In this document: positions 28,251-37,447 of the stretch, in pieces | Numbering within the stretch: position 1 is the first letter of the stretch | Layout of the letters: every line of letters begins with the position of its first letter | Assembly (NCBI GenBank): GCA_949281375.1 | Contig: CASDLT010000040.1 | Coordinates: forward strand, 186,001-250,000 | Reading direction: 5' to 3' | Source of the DNA: an uncultured Nitrosomonas sp. | Lineage (GTDB): Bacteria > Pseudomonadota > Gammaproteobacteria > Burkholderiales > Nitrosomonadaceae | DNA length: 64,000 bases | Program-made: the position numbers and the translations under genes | The notes under the pieces: model-generated | Databases searched by the model: none | The model's input: the letters and a program-made list of their open reading frames with translations, nothing else | What the model was told of the DNA's origin: nothing

Positions 28251-28264
28251 TTGATACAGATCAA
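28251..28264. promoter_or_regulatory. Exact FNR-type binding site
   Basis: TTGATACAGATCAA matches the FNR/ANR consensus TTGAT-N4-ATCAA at every specified base. It lies in the 136-base region between divergent aat and the first outer-membrane protein gene, 84 bases ahead of the latter's ATG. I could not assign -35 and -10 hexamers around it with confidence. An oxygen- or NO-responsive CRP/FNR regulator is the expected ligand. Confidence 0.6.
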
Positions 28265-28348
28265 CATTCGTAATGAGATATTTTCTTATGCTGCGGCATT
28301 GGATTTTAACAGAGCATAAAAACGCTTGAATAAAGAAAGGAGAATTAT

Positions 28349-29260
28349 ATGAAGTATTTTTGGCAAAAGGAAAAGTTAACTGCTCGGTGTTTTGCGGGCT
28401 CACTTTTGCTTACTCTTACGATTGCAGCGCCGCAAGTATTGGCGCAGGATGCGGCTGCTCAGCGTATTAGACAACTGGAAAATAAGCTTCAAGAAATTCA
28501 GAATGAATTGATCAGAATGAAGACTGAGTCTGCGCAAACCACGCGTAAAGTCGATCAGATCCAGGAAACATCAACACAAACGACGCGTAAAGTCGAACAG
28601 ATTCAAGAGACGGCTCAACAGCAAAAAGCAATGAAATCGGATGACGTTGTCAGCGATGTCATCGAAAAGCGCACCATGTTATTTTTCCGTGGCGGTTTCG
28701 CCCGTAGCGACGAGCATCGCAATGGCGCAACATTAGAAAGCCGTGTGGTGCCGCTCGGTGCGCAGGAACAAGCCGATCGAAATGCATGGTATGTGGGTGC
28801 AGGTTTTGATTTTCAACTGACACGGGATACGTGGGGGCTGTTGCCAAAAACTGAAGTCGATGCCGAGCTGATGTTTGAGTACAAACAGTTCGGGCACGGC
28901 GTGCACGGGAATGCGCTGGCAAATGAACCCAGCATTCTGGCCGGTGCGCCGCTTAATCCCAGAGGTGTAACCGTGAATCAATTTACCTTGACGGCGGCGC
29001 CAAAAATTAAGTTCCTTCATTTTGGACGGTTCAGACCCTGGATCATCCCTGGGGGTTTGGCTATTCATGTAATTAGTCCACCTTCCGAATCAGTGACGTA
29101 TTTAATGCCTGGCGTTATGTTTGCGGGCGGTGCTGAATATCGGATTTGGAAAGATTTCTTTATCGGTGCCGATGCGCGCTATCAATTAACGGCCGGATCA
29201 CTGGATGGTTCTAAATTCGGCGGTTTGACAGTCGGTGGATATTTGGGTATCGGTTTTTAA
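28349..29260 (+). CDS. Outer-membrane beta-barrel protein with coiled-coil stalk, copy 1
   Basis: The 303-residue precursor has a signal peptide ending APQVLAQ at about residue 34. A coiled coil of about 55 residues follows (RQLENKLQEIQNELIRMKTES, then two copies of a TTRKVxQIQET repeat), and then a barrel domain of about 190 residues from residue 109. The barrel starts RTMLFFRGGFARSDEH and ends with the terminal phenylalanine GYLGIGF, the signal for outer-membrane assembly. The fold looks like a small eight-strand barrel, which is inferred. AAAGGAG precedes the start. A close paralog lies about 1 kb downstream. An exact FNR-type box sits upstream of this copy. The transported or bound substrate is unknown. 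Confidence 0.78.
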   Translation: MKYFWQKEKLTARCFAGSLLLTLTIAAPQVLAQDAAAQRIRQLENKLQEIQNELIRMKTESAQTTRKVDQIQETSTQTTRKVEQIQETAQQQKAMKSDDVVSDVIEKRTMLFFRGGFARSDEHRNGATLESRVVPLGAQEQADRNAWYVGAGFDFQLTRDTWGLLPKTEVDAELMFEYKQFGHGVHGNALANEPSILAGAPLNPRGVTVNQFTLTAAPKIKFLHFGRFRPWIIPGGLAIHVISPPSESVTYLMPGVMFAGGAEYRIWKDFFIGADARYQLTAGSLDGSKFGGLTVGGYLGIGF

Positions 29261-29366
29261 GTGCATAGATCATCAATGGATGAGCGATGCAAAAAGGATG
29301 AATTATAGCGGTTAGTTTTTTTCCTTCTATTCGTAGCAGAAGAGTATGAGTGCGTACGAAGCCATT

Positions 29367-29400
29367 ACACCTCACTATTTTTAGTGAGGTGTTTTTTTTT
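29367..29400 (+). terminator. Strong intrinsic terminator after the copy 1 gene
   Basis: A perfect 11-base stem, ACACCTCACTA (29367-29377) with TAGTGAGGTGT (29382-29392), closes a TTTT loop and is followed by eight more T. It ends about 140 bases after the stop codon of the first paralog. The group II intron remnant begins at the very next base. Confidence 0.85.
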
Positions 29401-29878
29401 GTACGCCTGGTACGGGCGCACTCTTGGAGGTGAAAGCCCTCCGTAAGTTGATTACAGTGAACGGAGCGAAGCGCAACTGCATGAGGTTGATTGATTGTGG
29501 GGAGAAAGCGTGCAGCAAAACTGAGAGTTGATGGACAAGAACCGCATAGAAGGCGTTGCCGAGCACGGCGAATGAGCGAAGTTCCGCGATGCTTTGGTGA
29601 TCAAGGCGAAATGGCGTAAATCCGGCGGTTGTGCAGATAAGGGGTGCGTTCTTACCCGGGGATTTTGCTTAGGGGATGGAAGCTCGTTGCTGAATGCACG
29701 CTGCTAGTGGCAGAACAGCGATGGCGACATTAAACGGATGCTGACCATTGCCTGCTTCGACAAACTTGGCCTACCCCGGCTCTAATGACCTCAATTTCTC
29801 GAACCGCCGATGCAGACCCGCATGCCGGGTGGTGTGGAAGGGATCAATTAGATATCCTGACTGCCCCTATCCCGGTTG
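29401..29878 (+). mobile_element. Decayed group II intron lacking its reverse transcriptase
   Basis: The 5' end begins GTACGCCTGGTACGGGCG, followed by the GGAGG-TGAAAG-CCCTCC hairpin (29426-29442) and a purine-rich stretch to about 29700, all resembling domain I of bacterial group II introns. The 3' end has a domain V-like element (29800-29837, GAACCGCCG ... GGTGGTGTGG) and a domain VI-like hairpin ending CCCCTATCCCGGTT. Only about 100 bases separate the two parts, so the reverse transcriptase/maturase is gone; a fragment encoding IACFDKLGLPRL before a stop (29741-29786) may be its last trace. Position right behind a terminator T-run is what class C introns prefer, though the class cannot be assigned. 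Confidence 0.75.
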
Positions 29879-30232
29879 TGGGAAGGCTGTTCGGTAAGGT
29901 TATAAAAAACAGATACGGCAATTATTTTGTTAATTCCTGAGGAAACGCTGATCGATTCGCTGCGCGATATCGTTTCCTCGTCTATGTATTGATTGGTCTC
30001 GGTTGTTGCGTTCGGTATGCTTTACGCTTCATCTCGTTTGCAGGAGTTTTATCGAGTGTATTGGATAAAGTGTCTCCTTTTTTCTACTGACCTCCATAAA
30101 TGCGGCTTTCGGCGTTGAATGAAGTTATGATGCTTACGCTAATGAAATTATAATCATCATGGCATCATTGTTGGATTTCATCTAATGGCATGTTTTGTTT
30201 GTGGAAATATTTAAACACTGAAAGGAGGGTTC
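29879..30232. other. Gap between intron remnant and second paralog
   Basis: No gene is seen in these 354 bases. A nine-base inverted repeat, GAGGAAACG (29939-29947) with CGTTTCCTC (29971-29979), could form a hairpin, but it has no T-run. The last 30 bases hold GAAAGGAGGG, the ribosome-binding site of the next gene. No FNR-type box comparable to that of copy 1 was found. Confidence 0.6.
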
Positions 30233-31144
30233 ATGAAATATCGTTTAACTCAGATCATTGTCCGCAGTGTTATGAGTTGCGCTTTACTGTCATCTGCACA
30301 GGTCATGGCGCAACCTGAGGTTGATCAACGTGTAAGACAATTAGAAAAGAAACTGCAAGAAATTCAAGATGAATTGATCAAAATCAAGTCTGAATCTGCG
30401 CTGACTACGAGAAAAGTGGATCAGATCCAGGAGACATCAACACAAACGACTAAAAAAGTTGAGCAGATTCAGGAAGCAGCACAGAAAACTGAACAACCCC
30501 AGAACACGGCAGCAGACGCAGGCGATGTTTCGTTCGCCGAGGTCAGCGAGAAACGAACCATGTTGTTTTTCCGCGGTGGATTTGCGCGCAGCGATGAGCA
30601 TCGCAATGGCACGACGCTAGAAAGCAGGGTAGTGCCGCTTGGTGCTCAGGATCAAGCCGACCGGAATGCATGGTATGTGGGCGCAGGTTTTGATTTTCAA
30701 TTGACGCGGGATACATGGGGATTATTGCCAAAAACCGAAGTCGATGCCGAGCTGATGTTTGAGTACAAGCAATTCGGTCATGGCGTGCAGGGTAATGCAT
30801 TGGCAAATGAACCCAGCATCCTGGCCGGTGCGCCGCTCAATCCCAGAGGTGTAACCGTGAATCAGTTTACACTGTCGGCAGCGCCCAAAATCAAGTTTCT
30901 CCATTTTGGCCGATTCAGACCATGGGTCATTCCCGGAGGCTTGGCTATTCATGTGATCAGTCCACCTTCTGAATCAGTAACATATATAGAACCTGGCGTT
31001 ATGTTTGGTGCCGGCGCCGAATATTTGTTATGGAGAGATTTCGTCTTCGGTGTAGACGCCCGTTATCAATTGACGGCCGGATCGCTGGATGGCGCTAAAT
31101 TCGGCGGCATGACCGTAGGTGGATATGTCGGGATCGGGTTTTAG
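30233..31144 (+). CDS. Outer-membrane beta-barrel protein with coiled-coil stalk, copy 2
   Basis: This 303-residue precursor is a paralog of the gene at 28349. By my own alignment the barrels (from EKRTMLFF to the terminal GYVGIGF) differ at about 18 of 198 positions without gaps, whereas the signal peptides (here ending SSAQVMAQ) and the linker after the coiled coil differ strongly. The DNA shows many silent differences, so the duplication is not recent and the barrel has been conserved by selection or conversion. GAAAGGAGGG lies just ahead of ATG 30233. The substrate is unknown. Confidence 0.78.
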   Translation: MKYRLTQIIVRSVMSCALLSSAQVMAQPEVDQRVRQLEKKLQEIQDELIKIKSESALTTRKVDQIQETSTQTTKKVEQIQEAAQKTEQPQNTAADAGDVSFAEVSEKRTMLFFRGGFARSDEHRNGTTLESRVVPLGAQDQADRNAWYVGAGFDFQLTRDTWGLLPKTEVDAELMFEYKQFGHGVQGNALANEPSILAGAPLNPRGVTVNQFTLSAAPKIKFLHFGRFRPWVIPGGLAIHVISPPSESVTYIEPGVMFGAGAEYLLWRDFVFGVDARYQLTAGSLDGAKFGGMTVGGYVGIGF

Positions 31145-31437
31145 TCGCATCCTGAACCGATGCGCTTGACTATGCTAATGTGAGATCGGGCATTGAAATG
31201 TTCATTACATATCGTAAATGATATCTTTTTACCTGATCTCCCATTGCTGGAACGTTATTGATCATCTTTCCAGAGCTTTTCTTTATGATGGCCGATTTTT
31301 ATCTATAGCTGATTTTTTTGCCGTACACAACCTTGCAGAATATCGCGAAGCTCTGTCGGTCGATGTTCACAAAACCAAGCATCGCCGATCGATTCATATT
31401 AAAATCCCGCTTCTTTAGTTCATTCCGAGTCAACTCC

Positions 31438-32268
31438 ATGCATCCAATGCTCACCATTGCTGTGAAAGCTGCGCGCCGAGCCGGTAGAATCATCAATCAG
31501 GCATCGCAAAATCTCGATGCGCTCACAGTGTCAAAAAAATCGCATAGCGATTATGTGAGCGAAGTGGACGGCATGGCAGAGGAAGCCATCATCAAAGTGT
31601 TGTCGACAGCATATCCCGAACATGCAATTCTGGCTGAAGAAGGGGGGAGCCGTGGCGATTCCAAAAAGTCCGATTACCAATGGATTATCGATCCACTGGA
31701 CGGTACGACCAATTTTTTGCACGGTTTTCCCAAGTATTCCGTATCTATCGCGGTGAAATTCAGAGGCGTGCTGACTCACGCTGTGGTGTACGATCCGAAC
31801 AATAATGAATTATTTACCGCCAGCCGGGGAAGTGGGGCGTATCTGAATGATTATCGGATTCGCGTCAGTAAGCGAACCCGATTCGAAGATTGCCTGATCG
31901 GAACAGGATTGCCGTTTCGTGATTTGACGCATATGGACGCGTATTTTGCGATGCTCAAGGATATCGTGCCGCGGATTGCAGGAATTCGACGTCCGGGATC
32001 AGCCGCCTTGGATCTGGCATATGTGGCAGCGGGCCGTTATGATGGCTTCTGGGAAATTGGCTTGGCACCCTGGGATATGGCGGCAGGTTGCTTGCTGATT
32101 ACTGAAGCCGGCGGATTGGTAGGTGACTTGCAAGGCAATGAGACCTATCTGGAAAGCGGCCAGATCGTGGCAGGCAATCCAAAAGTATTTTCATCCATCT
32201 TGCAAGTAATTGCACCGCATCTGACGCCTGCATTGATCGAAGCCCAGCACGCTGCCAAGAAGTCTTAA
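31438..32268 (+). CDS. suhB: Inositol-1-monophosphatase family protein
   Basis: SuhB dephosphorylates inositol phosphates in vitro and in enterobacteria also helps rRNA antitermination complexes. From ATG 31438 ([19 protein letters not shown]) the protein is 276 residues, the family length; the frame extends upstream but without similarity. Motif 1, [15 protein letters not shown], metal-binding EEGG, and motif 2, [17 protein letters not shown], are intact. Its stop TAA shares the TTAA palindrome with the stop of convergent scpB. Confidence 0.95.
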   Translation: MHPMLTIAVKAARRAGRIINQASQNLDALTVSKKSHSDYVSEVDGMAEEAIIKVLSTAYPEHAILAEEGGSRGDSKKSDYQWIIDPLDGTTNFLHGFPKYSVSIAVKFRGVLTHAVVYDPNNNELFTASRGSGAYLNDYRIRVSKRTRFEDCLIGTGLPFRDLTHMDAYFAMLKDIVPRIAGIRRPGSAALDLAYVAAGRYDGFWEIGLAPWDMAAGCLLITEAGGLVGDLQGNETYLESGQIVAGNPKVFSSILQVIAPHLTPALIEAQHAAKKS

Positions 32269-32915
32269 TTTCGCGACTGGGTCTCAACAGTTGCAAGGTG
32301 AGATTGCTCCAGCGGCAGCACCTGATTCTGATCATCCTGGCCGATCAGGGATTTCATTTCTTCGAGTGGCGGCAATTCTTCCAGCGAATTTAAATTCAGA
32401 TCATTCAAGAAATGCGCTGTCGTGGCAAAAAGGGCGGGCTTGCCCGGCACATTCCGTTGTCCGACGGATTCGATCCAGCCCCGCGCAGTGAGAGTTTTCA
32501 AGACGGATGCCGACACGCTGACGCCGCGGATTTCCTCAATATCACCACGGGTTACAGGTTGCCGGTAAGCAATGATGGCAAGAGTTTCCATTACGGCGCG
32601 GGAATAACGGGGAGGGCGCTGCGGGGTCAATCGATCCAGGTAGGGTTGAATCTCTGGTTTAGTCTGAAAACGCCAGCCACTGGCGACCTTGACCAACTCA
32701 ACGCTTTTCTCGTTCCAGTCGCGGCGAATGTCCTCGAGCAAGGCTGACAACATTGCAGCATTGAATTGCTGATCGAATAATTTTCTGAGTTCGCTTAACG
32801 GCAACGGCTCTTGCGCAGTCAATAATGCAGCTTCCAGAATTTGCTTGATGGTATCCGGACTGAGGGGACTGGATGTTGTTGTCAGTGGATCAGGTGGATG
32901 AGATGGAGCGGACAT
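32265..32915 (-). CDS. scpB: Segregation and condensation protein ScpB
   Basis: ScpB is the winged-helix kite subunit of the SMC-ScpAB condensin. The protein is 216 residues from ATG 32915, which has GGA nine bases upstream; another ATG lies at 32933. Family segments are [63 protein letters not shown] and [28 protein letters not shown]. It overlaps scpA by about 26 bases. The C-terminal tail has only moderate similarity between species. Confidence 0.95.
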   Translation of the reverse strand: MSAPSHPPDPLTTTSSPLSPDTIKQILEAALLTAQEPLPLSELRKLFDQQFNAAMLSALLEDIRRDWNEKSVELVKVASGWRFQTKPEIQPYLDRLTPQRPPRYSRAVMETLAIIAYRQPVTRGDIEEIRGVSVSASVLKTLTARGWIESVGQRNVPGKPALFATTAHFLNDLNLNSLEELPPLEEMKSLIGQDDQNQVLPLEQSHLATVETQSRN

Positions 32916-33690
32916 GGATAATTCCAAATGCATGCGATTGAGAGATTTCTACCAATAATTCCTTAGCCAGTTCCAATAATGCCAAGAATGTGACGACGAC
33001 CTCTGAAACGGTTGCAGCAGGGCTGAACAAGTCCTGGAACTCTACTTGGTGACGGTTGCGGAGGTCGCGCAGGATTTTGCTCATAAAAGCGCGTACTGAC
33101 AAGCTTTCACGTTTGATTTGATGATGGCGGTTAACTTTGGCGCGAGTGAGGATGCCAATCCAGGCATGGTGTAGGTCATCGATATGAACATTGGGTAATT
33201 GCTCGGTGCTTTGTTGATCAAACCACAATTGAATGATATTGAAATCGCGTCCGGCTTGCGGCAGTTCAGTGAGTTCAATGGCTGCCTTTTTCATTTGTTC
33301 GTATTCCAATAACCGCCGTACCAGCTCTGCACGTGGATCGTGTTCTGGTTCGGTTTCCGTTTTGGGACTTGGCAACAGCATGCGGGACTTGATTTCAATC
33401 AATAATGCCGTCATCAGCAGGTATTCGGCAGCTAGTTCCAGCTGATCAGCCCGCATCATCGCGACATAGCTCATGTACTGCTGAGTAAGTTCAGCCATCG
33501 GAATATCGAGAATATTCAGGTTATGCTTGCGGATCAAATACAGCAATAAATCCAGCGGTCCTTGAAACGTATCCAGAAAAACTTCGAGCGCATCTGGAGG
33601 AATATATAAATCCTGTGGAATTTCCAGCAAGGGCTCGCCGCAGATTCTGGCTATTGGAGGAGTATCGATGGTATCGACTACTGAATCCAT
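32890..33690 (-). CDS. scpA: Segregation and condensation protein ScpA
   Basis: ScpA is the kleisin that bridges SMC heads. From ATG 33690 (MDSVVDTIDTPP) it is 266 residues; a TTG-initiated extension to 33756 is unlikely. Hallmarks are VFLDTFQGPLDLLLYLIRKHNLNILDIPMAELTQQYM, YLLMTALLIEIKSRMLLP and a C-terminal winged helix (VEVTF-like VVVTFLALLELAKE). It lies between trpS and scpB, a conserved betaproteobacterial order. Much of the smc machinery, including smc itself, lies outside this window. Confidence 0.95.
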   Translation of the reverse strand: MDSVVDTIDTPPIARICGEPLLEIPQDLYIPPDALEVFLDTFQGPLDLLLYLIRKHNLNILDIPMAELTQQYMSYVAMMRADQLELAAEYLLMTALLIEIKSRMLLPSPKTETEPEHDPRAELVRRLLEYEQMKKAAIELTELPQAGRDFNIIQLWFDQQSTEQLPNVHIDDLHHAWIGILTRAKVNRHHQIKRESLSVRAFMSKILRDLRNRHQVEFQDLFSPAATVSEVVVTFLALLELAKELLVEISQSHAFGIIHVRSISST

Positions 33691-33892
33691 TAATGGTTGA
33701 CTTATTGTGGACCGGTATAAATGATTACTGTGGAACAAAAAGCCACCGCAGGACAAGGATTATCCATGCCCGCATGAAGATTCTGCTGCATGGGGCACGC
33801 AATGGTTGCTTTTAGGCTATGTTTTTTTAGTGTGTTCGTGGCTCTTGACGGATTCCGAACAGGAGTGCAATTACGGAGATCACGATGATTCA

Positions 33893-35095
33893 TCACGAAT
33901 AGTTGAGTCCCATCGCCTCGCGGATGTCGCGCATGGTTTCTTCCGCCAGCTTGTTGGCTTTTTCGCAGCCATCTGCAATGATGTTGCGCACCAGCGTGGT
34001 ATCTTCCTCGTATTTCATGATGCGTTCGAGCATTGGGGTCTGTTCTGCAAGAATGCTGTCGATGACCGGAGATTTGCAGTCCAGGCAGCCAATTTCTGCG
34101 TTCCTGCAGCCGTGCTGAACCCAGTCACGGGTTTTGTCATCGGAATATACCAAGTGAAATTGCCATACCGGGCACTTGGCCGGATCGCCGGGATCGCTGC
34201 GTCGCACACGGGCCGGATCGGTAGGCATGGTGCGCACTTTCTTGCGAATACTTTCCGGATCTTCGCGCAAACTGATGGTGTTATTGTACGATTTCGACAT
34301 TTTCTGGCCATCCAGTCCCGGCATTCGTGATGCCGCGGTAAGCAGCGTTTCCGGCTCGGTCAGGATCATCTTCCCGCCGCCTTCTAGATAGCCAAACAAT
34401 CGTTCGCGATCACCCAAGCTGAGGTTCTGCTGTTCGTTGAGCAGAGAATGCGCTTCCGCGAGTGCGTGTTCGTCACCTTGTTCCTGATATAGCGTGCGCA
34501 GTTCGGTATAAAGCTTGGATTTCTTGGAACCTAGCTTCTTGATCGCCGATTCGGCCTTTTCTTCAAATCCTGGCTCCTTGCCATAGATGTGATTGAAGCG
34601 ACGGGAAATTTCGCGGGTAAACTCGAGATGGGGGGCTTGATCTTCACCGACGGGAACCAGATTGGCACGGTAAATCAGAATATCTGCGCTTTGCAGCAAC
34701 GGATAACCGAGAAATCCATACGTGCTGAGATCCTTTTCAGTCAATTTCTCCTGCTGATCCTTGTAGGTAGGCACGCGCTCAAGCCAGCCCAGTGGCGTCA
34801 TCATCGACAACAGCAGATACAGTTCCGCGTGGGCGGGGACCTTGGACTGAATGAACAGGATAGCCTGCGATGGATCGACGCCAGCTGCCAGCCAATCGAT
34901 AATCATGTCCCAGACATTCTGTTCGATGATTTCCGGGGTATCGTAATGCGTCGTCAATGCATGCCAGTCGGCTACAAAAAACAGGCATTCGTATTGCTGC
35001 TGCAATTTGACCCAATTCTTCAATACACCGTGGTAATGCCCCAAATGCAGGCTGCCGGTAGGGCGCATACCAGATAAAACGCGATCAGCAAACAT
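33893..35095 (-). CDS. trpS: Tryptophanyl-tRNA synthetase
   Basis: TrpS charges tRNA-Trp. The 400-residue protein has the class I signature motifs: SGMRPTGSLHLGHYHG (HIGH region, residues 8-23) and GQKMSKSYNNTI (KMSKS, about residue 267). It is longer than the enterobacterial enzyme of about 334 residues because it has an insert around residues 175-235 (FEEKAESAIKKLGSKKSKL). It also carries a Cys-rich patch (CPVW ... CRNAEIGCLDCK) before the C-terminus that could bind a metal. Both are features of the long betaproteobacterial form. Confidence 0.96.
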   Translation of the reverse strand: MFADRVLSGMRPTGSLHLGHYHGVLKNWVKLQQQYECLFFVADWHALTTHYDTPEIIEQNVWDMIIDWLAAGVDPSQAILFIQSKVPAHAELYLLLSMMTPLGWLERVPTYKDQQEKLTEKDLSTYGFLGYPLLQSADILIYRANLVPVGEDQAPHLEFTREISRRFNHIYGKEPGFEEKAESAIKKLGSKKSKLYTELRTLYQEQGDEHALAEAHSLLNEQQNLSLGDRERLFGYLEGGGKMILTEPETLLTAASRMPGLDGQKMSKSYNNTISLREDPESIRKKVRTMPTDPARVRRSDPGDPAKCPVWQFHLVYSDDKTRDWVQHGCRNAEIGCLDCKSPVIDSILAEQTPMLERIMKYEEDTTLVRNIIADGCEKANKLAEETMRDIREAMGLNYS

Positions 35096-35121
35096 GGCGA
35101 AATCCTAAATATAAATCGTTG

Positions 35122-35787
35122 TTATACATATAATCCGAACAGTGACACGATGGTGATCTTGGTCCAGGTGATCATGGGTCCGATCACGGCGCCAAGTACA
35201 CCGCTGAATAACAATACCAGCAATATCATGAATCCGTAAGGTTCGATGCGCGAGAACTGATACGCTAAGCGATGCGGCAATAGACTTACGGCCATTCTGC
35301 CGCCATCCAGAGGTGGCAGCGGTAACAGATTCAGAACCATCAGAACGACGTTGATTTCGATGCCCGCGATGCCCATCAGCGCCAGCGGCTTAGCGAAGCT
35401 GCTCTGAGGCATGAGGATCGCCAGCTTGATCATCAACGCCCAGAAGATTGCCATCAGCAAATTGGCGCCAGGACCCGCCGCAGCCACCCACAGCATGTCT
35501 CTTTTCGGTTGGCGGAGATTGGAGAAATTGACCGGTACCGGTTTGGCCCAGCCAAATAAAAACCCCGCCCCCATGGTCAACTTGCTGAGCACGAACAGAG
35601 TCAGCGGCACCAGAATAGTGCCGATGAGATCAATGTGCCGGATGGGATTCAGACTGATTCGGCCTTCGTTAAAGGCAGTGAAGTCGCCAAAATGCTTGGC
35701 GATATAACCATGCGCCGCTTCGTGCATCGTGATCGCAAAAATAACTGGCAAGGCATAGATGGCTATACCCTGAATGATATTATCCAT
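35122..35787 (-). CDS. Site-2 protease family (M50) membrane protein
   Basis: The protein is about 221 residues from ATG 35787, seven bases inside the end of the next upstream gene. It has about six membrane segments, the metalloprotease motif ITMHEAAHGYIAKHFGD at residues 20-36, and LPPLDGGRM near residue 160, which supplies the third zinc ligand. It lacks PDZ domains, so it is a compact S2P family member and not RseP. Its substrate is unknown. Its place between trpS and the yciO-type gene is conserved in betaproteobacteria. Confidence 0.9.
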   Translation of the reverse strand: MDNIIQGIAIYALPVIFAITMHEAAHGYIAKHFGDFTAFNEGRISLNPIRHIDLIGTILVPLTLFVLSKLTMGAGFLFGWAKPVPVNFSNLRQPKRDMLWVAAAGPGANLLMAIFWALMIKLAILMPQSSFAKPLALMGIAGIEINVVLMVLNLLPLPPLDGGRMAVSLLPHRLAYQFSRIEPYGFMILLVLLFSGVLGAVIGPMITWTKITIVSLFGLYV

Positions 35788-36412
35788 GACTGATTCCAAA
35801 TGGAACTATACTGCCTTTGCCTTGCCGGATCAATTCCGGCACATCGGTTGTCAAGTCGATCACAGTGGTCATTTCTATCCCGCACGAGCCGGCATCCATG
35901 ACCAGATCGACCTGATGTTCCAAGCGTTCGCGGATCTCGTCGGTATCATTCAACGGATAATCGTCGCCCGGTAATATCAGCGTGGAACTGAGGAGCGGTT
36001 CATCCAGCTCCTGTAGTAGCGCCAAAACGACCGGGTGATCCGGAACGCGTAATCCTATGGTATTGCGCTTGGGGTGCTGCATGCGGCGTGGGACTTCGCG
36101 GGTTGCCTGCAAAATGAAGGTATAACTGCCCGGTGTCGTGGCTTTCAATAAGCGATATTGGCTGTTGTCCACTTTGGCATACGTGGAGATTTCGGCCAGA
36201 TTGCGGCATACCAGCGTGAAGTGATGGCGTTCGTCAACTTGCCGGATCGTGCGAATGCGGGTCATCGCATCCTTGTCGCCCAGGTGACACCCAAGGGCAT
36301 AGCAGGAATCGGTGGGATATATGATGATGCCACCGTTGCGGACAATAGTCACCGCTTGCTTGATCAGGCGCAAATGCGGTGTATCCGTATGAATCGAAAA
36401 AAATTGAGCCAC
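35780..36412 (-). CDS. YciO/Sua5/YrdC family protein
   Basis: The 210-residue protein has the YrdC fold signatures: KQAVTIVRNGGIIIYPTDSCYALGCHLGDKDAMTRI near the N-terminus, RHHFTLVCRNLAEIS, and TPGSYTFILQATREVPRR. YrdC/Sua5 enzymes make threonylcarbamoyl-AMP for tRNA t6A. The wording of the motifs here (for instance NTIGLRVPDHPV) is closer to YciO, a paralog with weaker activity and an uncertain role. It is coupled to the M50 gene by overlap. Confidence 0.88.
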   Translation of the reverse strand: MAQFFSIHTDTPHLRLIKQAVTIVRNGGIIIYPTDSCYALGCHLGDKDAMTRIRTIRQVDERHHFTLVCRNLAEISTYAKVDNSQYRLLKATTPGSYTFILQATREVPRRMQHPKRNTIGLRVPDHPVVLALLQELDEPLLSSTLILPGDDYPLNDTDEIRERLEHQVDLVMDAGSCGIEMTTVIDLTTDVPELIRQGKGSIVPFGISHG

Positions 36413-36478
36413 AGTAACGATGTAATTCGAATTAAATGATGACTATGCGAATCTATCCAGCATGGAAGCGATCTGGCC

Positions 36479-37321
36479 TTATCCTTGATGGCTCCAATCA
36501 TGCCACACCGGCGTGCATTCTGCTGGAAATTCGGGCAATTGCCCCAGGTCGAAAAAGCTTTCGCCAGGACCATGAAAATCGGAGCCACAGGAAACCATCA
36601 GATCCATCGTGTGGGCATGCCGGGCAAAGTGTTGCACTTGATCCGGAGTATGACTGGACGTAACCACTTCAATCGCTGAACCACCGAGTGCGCAAAATTC
36701 CTGCAATAAATCATTCCAGACATTCTTGCCTAGGCCATACCGTCCGGGGTGCGCAATGACTGCCCGTCCGCCGCTCCCGCAAATCCAGCCGATCGTATCA
36801 CTGAGCGTTGCCCATTCATGGGAGGTATATCCCGGCTTGCCTTTGACCAGATATTTCTTGAAGACGGATTTTACGTCCTTGGCATACCCTTGTTCAACCA
36901 GGAAACGGGCGAAATGTGTCCGGCCGATCAAGCGTCGTTCGCCCACATGGGCGTAAGCACCTTCTAGGCTCCCTCGAATGCCGATTCGCGCGAGCTCTGC
37001 AGCTATGTTCTCGGCGCGCTGCGAACGGCCAGCACGAATTGAAGCCAATCCCTCAACCAAGGGCGGATATTCCGGATCGATGTTCAGTCCAACGATATGC
37101 AAGGTACGGCCGCGCCAACTGACGGATATTTCCACGCCATTTATAAATGTGATACTTTTCGCTTCAGCGGCTGTTCTTGCTTCGGCAAGCCCGGCAATGT
37201 CGTCATGATCGGTGAGGGCCATCGTGGTGACGCCGCGCGACGCCGCTCGTTCAATCAATTGAACGGGAGTCAGTAAACCATCGGAAATGGTGGAATGGCA
37301 GTGTAAATCAATGTTAAGCAT
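36479..37321 (-). CDS. PHP-domain phosphoesterase (RNase AM/YciV type)
   Basis: From ATG 37321 (MLNIDLHCHSTISDGLL) the protein is 280 residues. PHP motifs I to IV are present: DLHCHSTISDG, MALTDHDDIAGLAEA, NGVEIS and VIAHPGRYG, with CGSDFHGPGE at the end. E. coli YciV of this family is a 5'-3' exonuclease active on short RNA and 5' ends, and also hydrolyses nucleoside 3',5'-bisphosphates. It heads the minus-strand run continuing into the YciO-type gene, M50, trpS and scpAB. Confidence 0.92.
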   Translation of the reverse strand: MLNIDLHCHSTISDGLLTPVQLIERAASRGVTTMALTDHDDIAGLAEARTAAEAKSITFINGVEISVSWRGRTLHIVGLNIDPEYPPLVEGLASIRAGRSQRAENIAAELARIGIRGSLEGAYAHVGERRLIGRTHFARFLVEQGYAKDVKSVFKKYLVKGKPGYTSHEWATLSDTIGWICGSGGRAVIAHPGRYGLGKNVWNDLLQEFCALGGSAIEVVTSSHTPDQVQHFARHAHTMDLMVSCGSDFHGPGESFFDLGQLPEFPAECTPVWHDWSHQG

Positions 37322-37447
37322 GAAGCAGGCATGGTACATGAAGCAGGATCCGCATCATAACAAATAACCCGCTATTAGAGAAATGATTCGGTAGGAAAAT
37401 TAAATAGATAGTTTAATGAATCAAGATGTGTTTCATAAGGAATCAGC

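Noticed and set aside
29939-29979. Nine-base inverted repeat read as an insertion sequence end or terminator
   Set aside because: No transposase, target duplication or T-run accompanies it; it is kept only as a note in the gap entry.
37400-37440. Possible FNR box upstream of nnrS
   Set aside because: Only an ATCAA half-site is present; the other half does not match TTGAT.
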